From: Variovorax sp. KK3
GTDB lineage: Bacteria > Pseudomonadota > Gammaproteobacteria > Burkholderiales > Burkholderiaceae_C
DNA length: 64,000 bases
Direction of reading: 5' to 3'
NCBI RefSeq assembly: GCF_001984055.1
Contig: NZ_LYVO01000002.1
Span: 62,001-126,000, forward strand
The translations under genes were made by a program, and so were the position numbers. The notes beneath the pieces were generated by a model. It did no database searches, was not told where the DNA came from, and saw nothing but the letters and a program-made list of their open reading frames with translations. Each line of letters begins with the position of its first letter. Positions within the stretch are counted from its first letter, which is position 1. This document shows positions 16,896 to 26,028 of the stretch, piece after piece.

Positions 16896-19800
16896 TCAGC
16901 ACGCGGGCACGCGCAGTTCATGTTCCAGCGTCAGCACGCACACCTCGGCGGGGGCGAGCTTCGCGCCTTGCGCCAGCAAGGTCTGCAAAGCCTCGTCCCC
17001 GAGGCGTTCCACGAGCTGCGCGCAATGCCGTTCGCGGTAGGCCGCCAGGTCGAAACCTCTCCAGCTCCGGTTCTGCGCGGCGGTGGCGTAGCCCAGCAGC
17101 AATGCCGCTGCGCGCAGGCGCCTCTCTTTGAAAGCCAGCGTGTAGTAGACGTGGCTGAAGAACTCGAAGCTGCGCCATTCGATGGTGCGGCAGAACTTGA
17201 AGAGCCGCGCCAGGGCCTGCCTGGCCTCGGGCAGTCGGTCGAGCTTCAGCAGGCAGTTGGCCATGGTGCCGCTGAGCACGACGATGGCGCCGGGGCTCTG
17301 GATATCGGCCTCCGACAGGCCATCGCTGCAGGTGCGCAATGCGTCGTCGTAGCGGTGCAGGCCGAGCTGGGCGACCGCGATCTGGTTCATGAAGTGGCCT
17401 GCCCAGGCCATCGCCCCGCAAGATCTGGCCAGCTGCAGTCCGCGCTCGGCGGATGCCAGTGCGTCGACGTGACGACGGCGTTTGGTCGCGACACCGAAGC
17501 CGAGCATGAAGCGTGGCAGCCGCCATCGGGCGGGCCAGTCCTGCTGCTCGATGGCATCGATCTCCCGAACCATCGCATCCACGCTGTCCACGGCGTCGGA
17601 CGATGCCATGGCCCGCAGGCAGAGCGCCTGGTAGAGCCACATGGGCTCGTTCAGCCCGCGGAAGTAGCTCTCAGCACGGGCTGCGCACGAATGCATCACC
17701 TCGTCGCCGAAGTTCATCTGCAGATGCGCACGCGCGAACCAGTAGCGCCCGGCGACCAGCGGGTCGACTTCCGCGCTGGCGGCGTCGAGGTCGCGCGCGC
17801 GGCGCCGCAATTCCTGCGACAGCGCGAGCATGCTGAAGAGCGCGGTCGACGCCGCGATCGCCCGCACGGCGAACGCGATGTCGTTGGCTTGTGCCCAGTC
17901 GAGCGCCGCACGCAGGTTGTCGAGTTCGGGCGACCAGAGCGCGAGCCATTCCGCATCGGTCATTTCGGCCTGCATCGGTTCTGCCCGTTCGAATGCGGCC
18001 ACCAGTGCATGGGCATGCGCGCGCGCAGCCTCGATTCGCGTTCCGTCGCCGCCAAGCAAGCCGATCGCATACTCGCGCGCGCTTTCGGGCATGCGCCAGC
18101 GCGGCGGGTCGCTACTGTCGCCGTTGAGCAGCGACCGGTCGGCCAGCGATTGCACGACGTCGAGCACGGCGACGCCATCGCCGGGCAGTTCGTCGCAGAG
18201 GGCCTGGGCCAAGTCGAGCGTGAAGCCGCCGACGAAGACGCCGAGCAATCGAAAGACGCGGGCCTCGGGTGCCGACAGCAGGCCCACGCTCCAGTCCAGC
18301 GCGGCGCGCAGGGTTCGCTGCCGGTCCGGCGTGTCGCGGCCGCTGCCCGACAGGATGGCCAGGCGCTGCGCCAGCCGCGACTCGAGGCCTCTCAAGCCCA
18401 GCAGCCTCACGCGCGACGCGGCCAGCCGGATCGCGAGCGGCATGGCATCGAGGCGAGCACAGATGCTGGCTGCCGTTTCGACGTCGCCATCGGCGAGCTG
18501 AAAGCGTTCGTCCGCGGCCTTGGCGTGATCGAGGAACATGGCGACGGCCGGCGCCTGCCTCGCGCTGGCCGCGCTGTCGCCCGGTAAGGGGAGGGCGAGT
18601 CCACCCAGTCGGTACACGCGCTCCTGTTCGACCTTCAACGGCGCCTGGCTGGTGACGAGCAGGCGCACCTGCGCGGCCGCACCGAGCACGGCCACGGCCA
18701 GGCGCGCGACGGAATCGACCAGGTGCTCGGCGTTGTCGAGGACGATGGTGCATTGCAAGGGCGCCAATGCAGACAGCAGGCCCGGCAGCGGATCGGCCCC
18801 CCCGAAAGGCAGGCCGAGGGCCGTGGCGATGGTGGAGGGCAGCAGTGCCGCGTCGTCGAGCGGCGCGAGGCCGACCCAGGCCACGCCATCGCGCGAGGCG
18901 AGGGCGCGTGCGTGGGCCGTGGCCAGCGCGACCATCGTCTTGCCGACACCGCCCGCCCCGATGATCGTCACCAGGCGATGCTGCGCGAGCAGTTCTTCGA
19001 TCGCCGCCAGATCGGCCGCGCGGCCGAAGACCTGGCCCGGCGCCACGGGCAGGCGCACAGGTGCGGCCATCGGGCCGGTGGGGCCGCGTTCGACGCCGGC
19101 GAACAGCATGTAGCCCTGGCCGGGAATGGTCTTGAGCATCTCGAAGCCCGCGGCCCCCAGTGCGGCGCGCACTTCGCCGACCGCACGCGCCGCGGCATCG
19201 TCCGCGGCACCGCCATCGGGCCACACGGCGGCGAGCAGGGCTTCCTTGGTGACGACCCGGCCGGTCTTGCCGGCCAAGGCCGTCAGCACGGCGCGCGCCT
19301 CGCGGCTCAGCGTGACGACCCGTTGTGCCGCATCGCGCAGCTCGCCGCGATCGTTGTCGAAGTGGAAGCCGGCGATCTGCATGCCGGCGTGGCCGCGCCG
19401 CAGCGCGAAGGCATGGATGGGCTCGGGCAGGTTCTTTCCGCTGTGCAGACCCAGGTCGTCGAAGTGGATGTCGACACGGTGGCCGATGGCGCCATGCGCC
19501 GCTTCCGACAGCGCGATGCCGCCCGCGTCCGCCAGGCTCTGCAGCCGGGCCGCGACGTTGACGCCGTTGCCGTAGACGGTGCCGTCCGGCTTCTCGAACA
19601 GGTCGCAGAGATGGATGCCGATGCGAAACAGCAAGCGGTGGTCGTCGTGCGCACCGGCGAGGGCGGCAGCGAGCTGCTGCTGGATGGCGAGTGCCGCGTC
19701 CAGCGCGCCCTGTGCCGTGCCGAAGACGGCCAGCACCGAATCGCCGGCGGTGTCGACGACGCGCCCGTCGTTGACTTCGGTTTCATGGCGGAAGACCTCG

Positions 19801-19919
19801 CGGGCCGCGTCGAGCATCGCGAGGGTCCGCCGCTCGTCGACGGCCATCAGGCGTGAATAGCCTTCTGCATCGGCAGCCAGCACTGCCGTCAGCCGATGGT
19901 TCAAGCGGGCCGTCGTCAT
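16896..19919 (-). CDS. Fusion of class III cyclase, winged-helix and NB-ARC-type ATPase regulator
   Basis: 1007 aa, cytosolic. Residues 1-175 form a class III nucleotide cyclase domain with metal-binding Asp17 and Asp60 (AGDSVLAVF) and the transition-state pair Asn121/Arg125 (NVAAR). The two substrate-specifying positions are changed: Lys to Asp56 in DTAGD and Asp to Asn118 in YGNGVN. Residues 183-276 are an OmpR-type winged helix. Then follows a STAND/NB-ARC ATPase with Walker A GAGGVGKT at 321-328 and Walker B TIVLDNAEH, and a C-terminal TPR-like helical domain. It is probably a signal-controlled transcription factor. The downstream nitroreductase is 32 bp away. Whether the cyclase is active is uncertain. 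Confidence 0.85.
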   Translation of the reverse strand: MTTARLNHRLTAVLAADAEGYSRLMAVDERRTLAMLDAAREVFRHETEVNDGRVVDTAGDSVLAVFGTAQGALDAALAIQQQLAAALAGAHDDHRLLFRIGIHLCDLFEKPDGTVYGNGVNVAARLQSLADAGGIALSEAAHGAIGHRVDIHFDDLGLHSGKNLPEPIHAFALRRGHAGMQIAGFHFDNDRGELRDAAQRVVTLSREARAVLTALAGKTGRVVTKEALLAAVWPDGGAADDAAARAVGEVRAALGAAGFEMLKTIPGQGYMLFAGVERGPTGPMAAPVRLPVAPGQVFGRAADLAAIEELLAQHRLVTIIGAGGVGKTMVALATAHARALASRDGVAWVGLAPLDDAALLPSTIATALGLPFGGADPLPGLLSALAPLQCTIVLDNAEHLVDSVARLAVAVLGAAAQVRLLVTSQAPLKVEQERVYRLGGLALPLPGDSAASARQAPAVAMFLDHAKAADERFQLADGDVETAASICARLDAMPLAIRLAASRVRLLGLRGLESRLAQRLAILSGSGRDTPDRQRTLRAALDWSVGLLSAPEARVFRLLGVFVGGFTLDLAQALCDELPGDGVAVLDVVQSLADRSLLNGDSSDPPRWRMPESAREYAIGLLGGDGTRIEAARAHAHALVAAFERAEPMQAEMTDAEWLALWSPELDNLRAALDWAQANDIAFAVRAIAASTALFSMLALSQELRRRARDLDAASAEVDPLVAGRYWFARAHLQMNFGDEVMHSCAARAESYFRGLNEPMWLYQALCLRAMASSDAVDSVDAMVREIDAIEQQDWPARWRLPRFMLGFGVATKRRRHVDALASAERGLQLARSCGAMAWAGHFMNQIAVAQLGLHRYDDALRTCSDGLSEADIQSPGAIVVLSGTMANCLLKLDRLPEARQALARLFKFCRTIEWRSFEFFSHVYYTLAFKERRLRAAALLLGYATAAQNRSWRGFDLAAYRERHCAQLVERLGDEALQTLLAQGAKLAPAEVCVLTLEHELRVPAC

Positions 19920-20019
19920 GGAAGCGCGCGGCGGACGGTGCCGTCCGGAGCGCGTGCGCCAGCATAGCGACGGCACGGGGTGCCGTCCATGCGACGGACT
20001 TGGCTTCTTCGGCGAATGC

Positions 20020-20991
20020 TCAGGCCTGGGCGCGCTGGCGGCGACCCAGGTGCACCAGGCCCGTCGACAGCGCCACGCCGCAGACGATCACGGCCGCGCA
20101 GACCAGCATCCACTGGGTGACGTGTTCGCCGAGGAAGATCACGCCGTAGAACACCGCGAACACCGGCACCAGGAAGGTGACGGTCAGCGCGCGCGCCGGG
20201 CCGGCGGTTTCGATGATGCGGAAGAACAGGATGTAGGCCAGCGCCGTGCAGGCCGTGCCCAGCGCCACCAGGGCGAGCCAGGCCTTCATGCTCGGCATTT
20301 GCGCCGGCCACAGCAGGAGCGCCGGCACCGCCAGCGCCAGCGTGGCGCCGATCTGGCTGCCGGCCGCGGTGGCCAGCGCCGGTACGCCGGTCAGGTGCTT
20401 GCGCGTGAGGCTGGCCGCGAAGGCGTAGCAAATGCAGGCGGCGAGGCAGGCGGCCATGGCCCAGCGCGCGGCCGTTTCGTCGGCGCCCGACTGGAAGCCC
20501 GCGCTGCCGCCGGCCAGCATGGCGACGCCGGCGAAGCCGATGACCAGGCCCAGGCTGCGCGAGCGGTCGGGCCGCTCGCCGAAGAAACCCCATGCGACCA
20601 GCGCACCGAACATCGGCACGGTGGCGTTGAGCACGGCGCCCAGGCCGCTGTTGATGCTGATCAGCGCGAAGGAGAACAAGGCGAAGGGCAGGCCCGAATT
20701 CAGGATGCCGATGCCCAGCGCCGGCTTCCAGTACCGGTACAGGCTCGGGCCGTGCCCGCGCGCCAGCATCAGCGGCACGAGCAGCAGCGTGGCGATGCCG
20801 ACGCGTACCGCTGCCGTCGGCAGCGCGCCGAACTCGGGCGCGCAGATGCGCATGAACAGGAACGACGCACCCCACAGGGCGCCCAGCAGCACGAGGTCGA
20901 GCAGCCAGGCCTTGCCGGGGCGGCGGGCGGGGAGCGGTGCCGGAATGGTGGTCGAAGGCTTGCCTTCCGCGCTGCACTCGCCTTCGCTCAT
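20020..20991 (-). CDS. EamA-family (DMT superfamily) permease
   Basis: 323 aa inner-membrane protein with ten predicted helices in two EamA repeats. The first starts WLLDLVLLGALWGASFLFMR; the second ends with VPVFAVFYGVIFLGEHVTQW, the usual conserved E after a Gly pair. DMT permeases export or import amino acids and small metabolites. The start ATG overlaps the ogt stop (ATGA), so it is coupled to the DNA-repair genes upstream. A 100-bp gap follows before the cyclase regulator gene. Confidence 0.88.
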   Translation of the reverse strand: MSEGECSAEGKPSTTIPAPLPARRPGKAWLLDLVLLGALWGASFLFMRICAPEFGALPTAAVRVGIATLLLVPLMLARGHGPSLYRYWKPALGIGILNSGLPFALFSFALISINSGLGAVLNATVPMFGALVAWGFFGERPDRSRSLGLVIGFAGVAMLAGGSAGFQSGADETAARWAMAACLAACICYAFAASLTRKHLTGVPALATAAGSQIGATLALAVPALLLWPAQMPSMKAWLALVALGTACTALAYILFFRIIETAGPARALTVTFLVPVFAVFYGVIFLGEHVTQWMLVCAAVIVCGVALSTGLVHLGRRQRAQA

Positions 20992-21524
20992 CGAGCCGAC
21001 TCCCACAGGCTGGCGGTCTCTTGTGCTGCGCGCGCGCCTTCGAGCGTCAGCAGGGCGCTCTTGCGTTCCAGGCCACCTGCATAACCCGTCAGCGAGCCGT
21101 TGCTGCCGACGACGCGGTGGCAGGGCACGATCACGCTGATCGGGTTGCGGCCCACCGCGGCCCCGACCGCGCGCACGGCGGCGGGGCTGCCGATGTCGCT
21201 GCTCAACGTGCCGTAACTCGTCGTGCGTCCCATCGGAATGGCGAGCAGGGCCTGCCATACGGCTTGCTGGAAGGCCGTGCCGTGCGACAGGTCGAGCGGC
21301 AGGTCGAAGTGGCGACGGCGGCCAGCGAAGTAGTCGGCCAGCTGAAGGGCCGCCTCGCGCAGCGCGGGATGGTCGGGGTCGCTCTGCCAGCCGGCCATGT
21401 CGGGCCAGTGGCGCTGTTGGTCGAACCAGGCGCCGGCAAGGCCGCGGTCGGTGGCGGCCAGCACGATGTCGCCGAGGCGGCTGTCGATGCGGGTGCTGCG
21501 GATGAGGGTGTTCTTGAATTTCAT
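20988..21524 (-). CDS. ogt: Methylated-DNA-protein cysteine methyltransferase
   Basis: 178 aa. The active-site motif IVPCHRVVGSNGSLTGYAGG carries the acceptor Cys that takes the methyl group from O6-methylguanine in a suicide reaction. The DNA-binding recognition helix region (QAVWQALLAIPMGRTTSYG) precedes it. Length fits Ogt-type single-domain enzymes. It lies 10 bp after ada-alkA and overlaps eamA by 4 bp, forming an alkylation-repair operon. Regulation by the neighbouring Ada protein is likely but no Ada box was resolved. Confidence 0.92.
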   Translation of the reverse strand: MKFKNTLIRSTRIDSRLGDIVLAATDRGLAGAWFDQQRHWPDMAGWQSDPDHPALREAALQLADYFAGRRRHFDLPLDLSHGTAFQQAVWQALLAIPMGRTTSYGTLSSDIGSPAAVRAVGAAVGRNPISVIVPCHRVVGSNGSLTGYAGGLERKSALLTLEGARAAQETASLWESAR

Positions 21525-21534
21525 GTTGGATGCC

Positions 21535-23088
21535 TCAGGCGGGAACGTTGTCGGGGGCCGCCGCGGCGGCCGGGGATCCGCTGCCCGGAAGCGGACTGTG
21601 CCACGCCCGCAGCACCGCATAGCTGCGCCAGGGTCGCCAGGCCTGCGAGGCCTCGGCCGCGGCGCGCGCCGTGGTCACGCGCAGCGCCTTCTGCAGCGCC
21701 ACGTCGCCGGCCGGAAACGCATCGGGCCAGCGCAGCGCGCGCATCGCGATGTATTGCGCGGTCCAGTCGCCGATGCCGGGCAGGGCCTGCAACGCGGCCA
21801 GCGTGGCGGGCACGTCGGCACCGGCATGCAGGGTGAGTTGCCCCTCCATGGCCGCACGGGCCAGCGACGCGAGCGCGGCCTGCCGCTGGCGCACGATGCC
21901 CAGGCTGCCCAGCAGGTCGCCGCTGGCGCCGGCAATGGCGGCCGGCGTGGGGAACAGCCGGTCGAGCCCGGGGATGGGCGTCGAGATCGGCTCACCCAGC
22001 GCCTGCACCAGGCGCGAGCGCAGGGTGCGGGCCGCGGCCACGGTGATCTGCTGGCCCAGCACCGCGCGCACCGCGAGTTCGAAGCCGTCGACCGTGCCCG
22101 GTACGCGCAGCCCGTCGCCCTGCGGAAAGCTGGCGTGCAGCGCGGCGTTGATCGCCATCGGGTCGGCGTCGAGGTCGAGCATCGCGCGCACCCGGCTGAT
22201 CACCGTCGGCAGCACGGCGGCAAGCGATTCGCCCACCTGCAGCAGCAACTGTTCGCGTGCCACGTCGAAGCGCAGGCGCAGCCAGCCCGCATGGACCTGC
22301 TCGCCCTGCACCACGCGCAGCGTGCGGGCCAGCTGCGGCGCGCCGGCATCCGGGTCGGCGACTTCCACGCCGGCCAGCGCGCGGCGTGCGAAGAAGCCGA
22401 GCATCGCCTGCGCGTCGTAAGGCGGGCGGAATCCGAGCCGCACGTGGACGGCGCCACCGGCGCCGCCCGCATCGCCACCCGCGCTCGGCCCGGCGCGCCG
22501 CAGCGCGCTCGGGTTCAGGCCGTAGTGCGACACGAAGGCCGCGTTGAAGCGCCTTACGCTGGCGAAGCCGCTGGCCAGCGCCACCTGCGTCATCGGCAGG
22601 CGGGTGTCGGCGATCAGCTGCTTGGCGGCCAGCAGGCGCCGCGTCTGCAGGTACTGCAACGGCGAGACGCCGAACTGCGCCTCGAAGATGCGGCGCAGGT
22701 GGCGGTCGCTCACGCCCAGGCGTGCGGCGATGCGGGCCGCGCCGGGGCCATCCTCGTCCCACGCGTCGGGCTCGTCGATCAGGCGGGCGGCCTGCAGCGC
22801 GAGGATGCGGGAGGCGTCTTCGGTCGACCAGCTGGCGGCGCGCGGCGCCAGTTCGGGCCGGCAGCGCAGGCAGGGGCGAAAGCCCGCGGCCTCGGCCTGG
22901 GCCGCATGCTGGAAGAAGCGGCAGTTCTCGCGCCGCGGCAGCTTGACGCGGCAGACCGGCCGGCAGTAGACACCGGTGGAAGTCACGCCAGTGAAGAAGG
23001 AGCCGTCGAAGCGCGCATCGTGGGCCTTCATGGCCAGGTAGCAGGCGTCGCTCTCGAGCGTGGCGGGGGTGGCGGCAGCGGGAGACAT
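21535..23088 (-). CDS. Ada-type regulator fused to AlkA 3-methyladenine glycosylase
   Basis: 517 aa in three parts. The N-terminal Ada zinc domain has the methyl-accepting Cys in GVYCRPVC and the zinc Cys pair in FRPCLRCRPE. It is followed by an AraC helix-turn-helix (AARLGVSDRHLRRIFEAQFG). The C-terminal half is an AlkA-like HhH-GPD glycosylase with LPGIGDWTAQYIAMRAL and the catalytic Asp of FPAGD. The fusion senses methyl phosphotriesters and excises alkylated bases. Start ATG 23088 was chosen; two further in-frame ATGs at 23097 and 23100 are possible. It heads the operon with ogt and eamA. Confidence 0.9.
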   Translation of the reverse strand: MSPAAATPATLESDACYLAMKAHDARFDGSFFTGVTSTGVYCRPVCRVKLPRRENCRFFQHAAQAEAAGFRPCLRCRPELAPRAASWSTEDASRILALQAARLIDEPDAWDEDGPGAARIAARLGVSDRHLRRIFEAQFGVSPLQYLQTRRLLAAKQLIADTRLPMTQVALASGFASVRRFNAAFVSHYGLNPSALRRAGPSAGGDAGGAGGAVHVRLGFRPPYDAQAMLGFFARRALAGVEVADPDAGAPQLARTLRVVQGEQVHAGWLRLRFDVAREQLLLQVGESLAAVLPTVISRVRAMLDLDADPMAINAALHASFPQGDGLRVPGTVDGFELAVRAVLGQQITVAAARTLRSRLVQALGEPISTPIPGLDRLFPTPAAIAGASGDLLGSLGIVRQRQAALASLARAAMEGQLTLHAGADVPATLAALQALPGIGDWTAQYIAMRALRWPDAFPAGDVALQKALRVTTARAAAEASQAWRPWRSYAVLRAWHSPLPGSGSPAAAAAPDNVPA

Positions 23089-23223
23089 GCGGCCCATCAT
23101 ACGAACCGGGGCGGGCTGATGTAGCCATTTCCGGACATCTGGCACGAAAGGCGCATGCCTACAATCGTGTTCATTTCCGATCCCCCAGATCGGCAGATCC
23201 TCCAACCACTGCAAAGGACGCCC

Positions 23224-24606
23224 ATGCAGCTCAGCGCAACCATCTTCAAGGCCTATGACATCCGCGGCGTCGTGCCCTCCACGCTCGATGCCGGCGTTGC
23301 CGAGGCATTGGGCAAGGCCTTCGGCAGCGCGGCCCGCGCGGCCGGCGAAAAAGCGGTGGCCGTGGGGCGCGACGGGCGCCTGTCGGGCCCGGCGCTCTCC
23401 GAGGCGCTGATCCGCGGCCTGGTGGCCACGGGCGTCGAGGTCATCGACGTCGGCGCCGTCACCACGCCCATGCTGTACTTCGCGGCCCACACGCTGGCCA
23501 CCAGCGGCATCCAGGTCACGGGCAGCCACAACCCCAAGGACTACAACGGCTTCAAGATGGTGCTGGCCGGCCGCGCCATCTACGGCGACGAGATCCAGGG
23601 CCTGCGCCGCGTCATGGAAGCCGACAGCGCCACGCTCGCCCCCGGCGGCAGCGTGCGCAAGGTCGACGTGCTGGAGGCCTACACGCAGCGCATCGTGGGC
23701 GACATCAAGCTCGCGCGGCCCATCAAGATCGTGGTCGACTCGGGCAACGGCATCGCCGGCGCCTCGGCCCCGGCCATCCTGCGCGCCATCGGCTGCGAGG
23801 TGACCGAGCTGTTCAGCGAAGTCGACGGCGACTTCCCCAACCACCACCCCGACCCCAGCAAGCCCGAGAACCTGAAGGACCTGATCGCAGCCCTGGCCAC
23901 CGGCGATGCCGAGCTGGGCCTGGCCTTCGACGGCGACGGCGATCGCCTGGGCATCGTCACCAAGGACGGCCAGAACATCTTCCCCGACCGCCAGATGGTG
24001 CTGTTCGCGCAGGACGTGCTTTCGCGCGTGCCGGGCGGCACCATCGTCTACGACGTGAAGTGCTCGCAGCGCCTGGGCCCGGCCATCGAGGCCGCAGGCG
24101 GCAAGCCGATGATCTTCAAGACCGGCCATTCGCTGATCAAGGCCAAGATGAAGGAAATCGACTCGCCGCTGGGCGGCGAGATGAGCGGCCACATCTTCTT
24201 CAAGGAGCGCTGGTTCGGCTTCGACGACGGCACCTACGCGGGTTGCCGCCTGCTCGAGATCCTGAGCAAGACGGCCAACGCGAGCGACACCCTCAACAGC
24301 CTGCCCACGAGCTTCTCGACGCCCGAGCTGAACGTGAAGTGCGCCGAAGGCGAGCCGCATGCGCTGGTGGAGAAACTGGTCGGCACGGCCAAGTTCGACG
24401 CGCCGGCCACGGTGTCGACCATCGACGGCCTGCGCGTGGACTGGCCCGATGGCTTCGGCCTGATCCGCGCGTCGAACACCACGCCGGTGCTGGTGCTGCG
24501 CTTCGAAGGGCAGACGCAGGAAGCACTGGAGCGCATCCAGCATCAGTTCCTGACGCTGCTCAAGACCGTGAAGCCCGATGCGACCCTGGCCGAGGCGGCG
24601 CACTGA
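23224..24606 (+). CDS. Phosphomannomutase/phosphoglucomutase
   Basis: 460 aa, full length for the AlgC/ManB alpha-D-phosphohexomutase family. The phosphoserine loop VTGSHNPKDYNGFK, the Mg-binding DGDGDRLG, the sugar loop GGEMSGH and the C-terminal phosphate-binding RASNTTP are all present. It interconverts 6-phospho and 1-phospho sugars for LPS and exopolysaccharide synthesis. A -10-like TACAAT sits at 23160-23165. The following gene is waaA, consistent with an envelope-sugar unit. The Ada-AlkA gene is divergent. Confidence 0.93.
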   Translation: MQLSATIFKAYDIRGVVPSTLDAGVAEALGKAFGSAARAAGEKAVAVGRDGRLSGPALSEALIRGLVATGVEVIDVGAVTTPMLYFAAHTLATSGIQVTGSHNPKDYNGFKMVLAGRAIYGDEIQGLRRVMEADSATLAPGGSVRKVDVLEAYTQRIVGDIKLARPIKIVVDSGNGIAGASAPAILRAIGCEVTELFSEVDGDFPNHHPDPSKPENLKDLIAALATGDAELGLAFDGDGDRLGIVTKDGQNIFPDRQMVLFAQDVLSRVPGGTIVYDVKCSQRLGPAIEAAGGKPMIFKTGHSLIKAKMKEIDSPLGGEMSGHIFFKERWFGFDDGTYAGCRLLEILSKTANASDTLNSLPTSFSTPELNVKCAEGEPHALVEKLVGTAKFDAPATVSTIDGLRVDWPDGFGLIRASNTTPVLVLRFEGQTQEALERIQHQFLTLLKTVKPDATLAEAAH

Positions 24607-24626
24607 GCTGTGGATTTCCCTTGAGC

Positions 24627-25997
24627 GTGCGTTCGTTGCTCCTGCGCCTGTACGGCGCTTTCACCACCCTCGCGCAGCCACTGGTGCGGCGCAAGCTGCG
24701 CCGGCGCGCCGTGGCCGAGCCGGGCTATGCCCACGCGGTCGAAGAGCGCTTCGGCAGCTATGACGAAGCCACCACCGGCACCGGCTGGTGCTGGGTGCAT
24801 GCCGTCTCGCTGGGCGAGGCGCGCGCGGCCGGCATCCTGATCGAGGAACTGCGCCGGCAGTACCCCAACATCCCGATCCTGCTGACCCATGGCACCGCCA
24901 CGGGCCGCGAGGAGGGTGCCAAGCTGCTGCAAGAGGGCGACCTGCAGGTCTGGCAGCCCTGGGACGCGCCGGCCGCGGTGGCGAGCTTCCTCGACCGCTT
25001 TCAGCCGCGCATCGGCGTGCTGATGGAAACCGAGGTCTGGCCCGAGCTCACGGCCGCCTGCGCCGAGCGCCGCATTCCGCTGGTGCTGGCCAATGCGCGG
25101 CTCAACGAGAACTCGCTGGCTTCGGCCGAACGCCTGAGCTGGCTGGCGCGGCCGGCCTACTCGGCGCTCACCGCCGTATGGGCGCAGACCGAGGCCGACT
25201 CGCATCGCCTGGTGTCGCTGGGTGCCAAGGTCGAGGGTGTCTACGGCAACCTCAAGTTCGACGCCACGCCCGACGCACGCCAGCTCGCGACCGCGACGCG
25301 CCTGCGCGGCCAGTTGCCGCGCCCCATCGTCATGCTGGCCAGCTCGCGCGACGGCGAGGAGGCGCAGCTGCTCGACGTGCTCAAGCGCTTCGGCGCGCTC
25401 ACGCCGGTGCCGCCGGCACAGGACGCGGTGCAGTCCATCTCCAAGCGTGTGCACGACGTGCAATGGATGATCGTGCCGCGCCATCCGCAGCGCTTCGACG
25501 AGGTGGCGGCGCTCATCGAATCCAAGGGTTTCGCGGTGGCACGGCGCAGCGCGGCCGGCGCGCCGGCCGAGTCCGAGATCTGGCTCGGCGATTCGCTCGG
25601 CGAGATGGCGCTGTACTACGGCCTGGCCGATGCGGCGCTGCTGGGCGGCAGCTTCGAGGCGCTCGGCGGGCAGAACCTGATCGAAGCCGCGGCCTGCGGC
25701 TGCCCGGTGATCATGGGGCCGTCGACCTACAACTTCGCCGAAGCGGCAGAGCTCTCGTTGGCAGCCGGCGCATCGCAGCGCGTGAACGACATGGAGCATG
25801 CGGTGACCGCGGCGCTCAAGCTGGTCGAGAACCCCGCGCTTCGCGAAACGATGGCCGAGGCGGCGCAAGCCTTCGCGGCCGCCAACCGCGGCGCGGCGCA
25901 GCGCACGGCCGCGGCCGTGCTGGCCATCGCGGAATCGGCGCCCGAGCCCGTCGCGGTCGCCATGGCCGAAGAGCGCACCGAGCCCAGCCTGGACTGA
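24627..25997 (+). CDS. waaA: 3-deoxy-D-manno-octulosonic acid (Kdo) transferase
   Basis: 456 aa. The N-terminal membrane anchor and basic segment (LLLRLYGAFTTLAQPLVRRKL) precede the GT-B domains. WVHAVSLGEARAA, VLMETEVWPEL, LANARLNENS and the C-terminal GGSFEALGGQNLIEAAACG are WaaA hallmarks. The enzyme adds Kdo to lipid A precursor at the inner membrane. No ATG fits: GTG at 24627 is used, with TTG at 24621 as alternative. It follows the phosphohexomutase gene by 20 bp and ends 31 bp from the convergent tolC stop. Confidence 0.92.
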   Translation: MRSLLLRLYGAFTTLAQPLVRRKLRRRAVAEPGYAHAVEERFGSYDEATTGTGWCWVHAVSLGEARAAGILIEELRRQYPNIPILLTHGTATGREEGAKLLQEGDLQVWQPWDAPAAVASFLDRFQPRIGVLMETEVWPELTAACAERRIPLVLANARLNENSLASAERLSWLARPAYSALTAVWAQTEADSHRLVSLGAKVEGVYGNLKFDATPDARQLATATRLRGQLPRPIVMLASSRDGEEAQLLDVLKRFGALTPVPPAQDAVQSISKRVHDVQWMIVPRHPQRFDEVAALIESKGFAVARRSAAGAPAESEIWLGDSLGEMALYYGLADAALLGGSFEALGGQNLIEAAACGCPVIMGPSTYNFAEAAELSLAAGASQRVNDMEHAVTAALKLVENPALRETMAEAAQAFAAANRGAAQRTAAAVLAIAESAPEPVAVAMAEERTEPSLD

Positions 25998-26028
25998 GTC
26001 TGCTGGCTCACCTCCGGGTGGCGACGCG

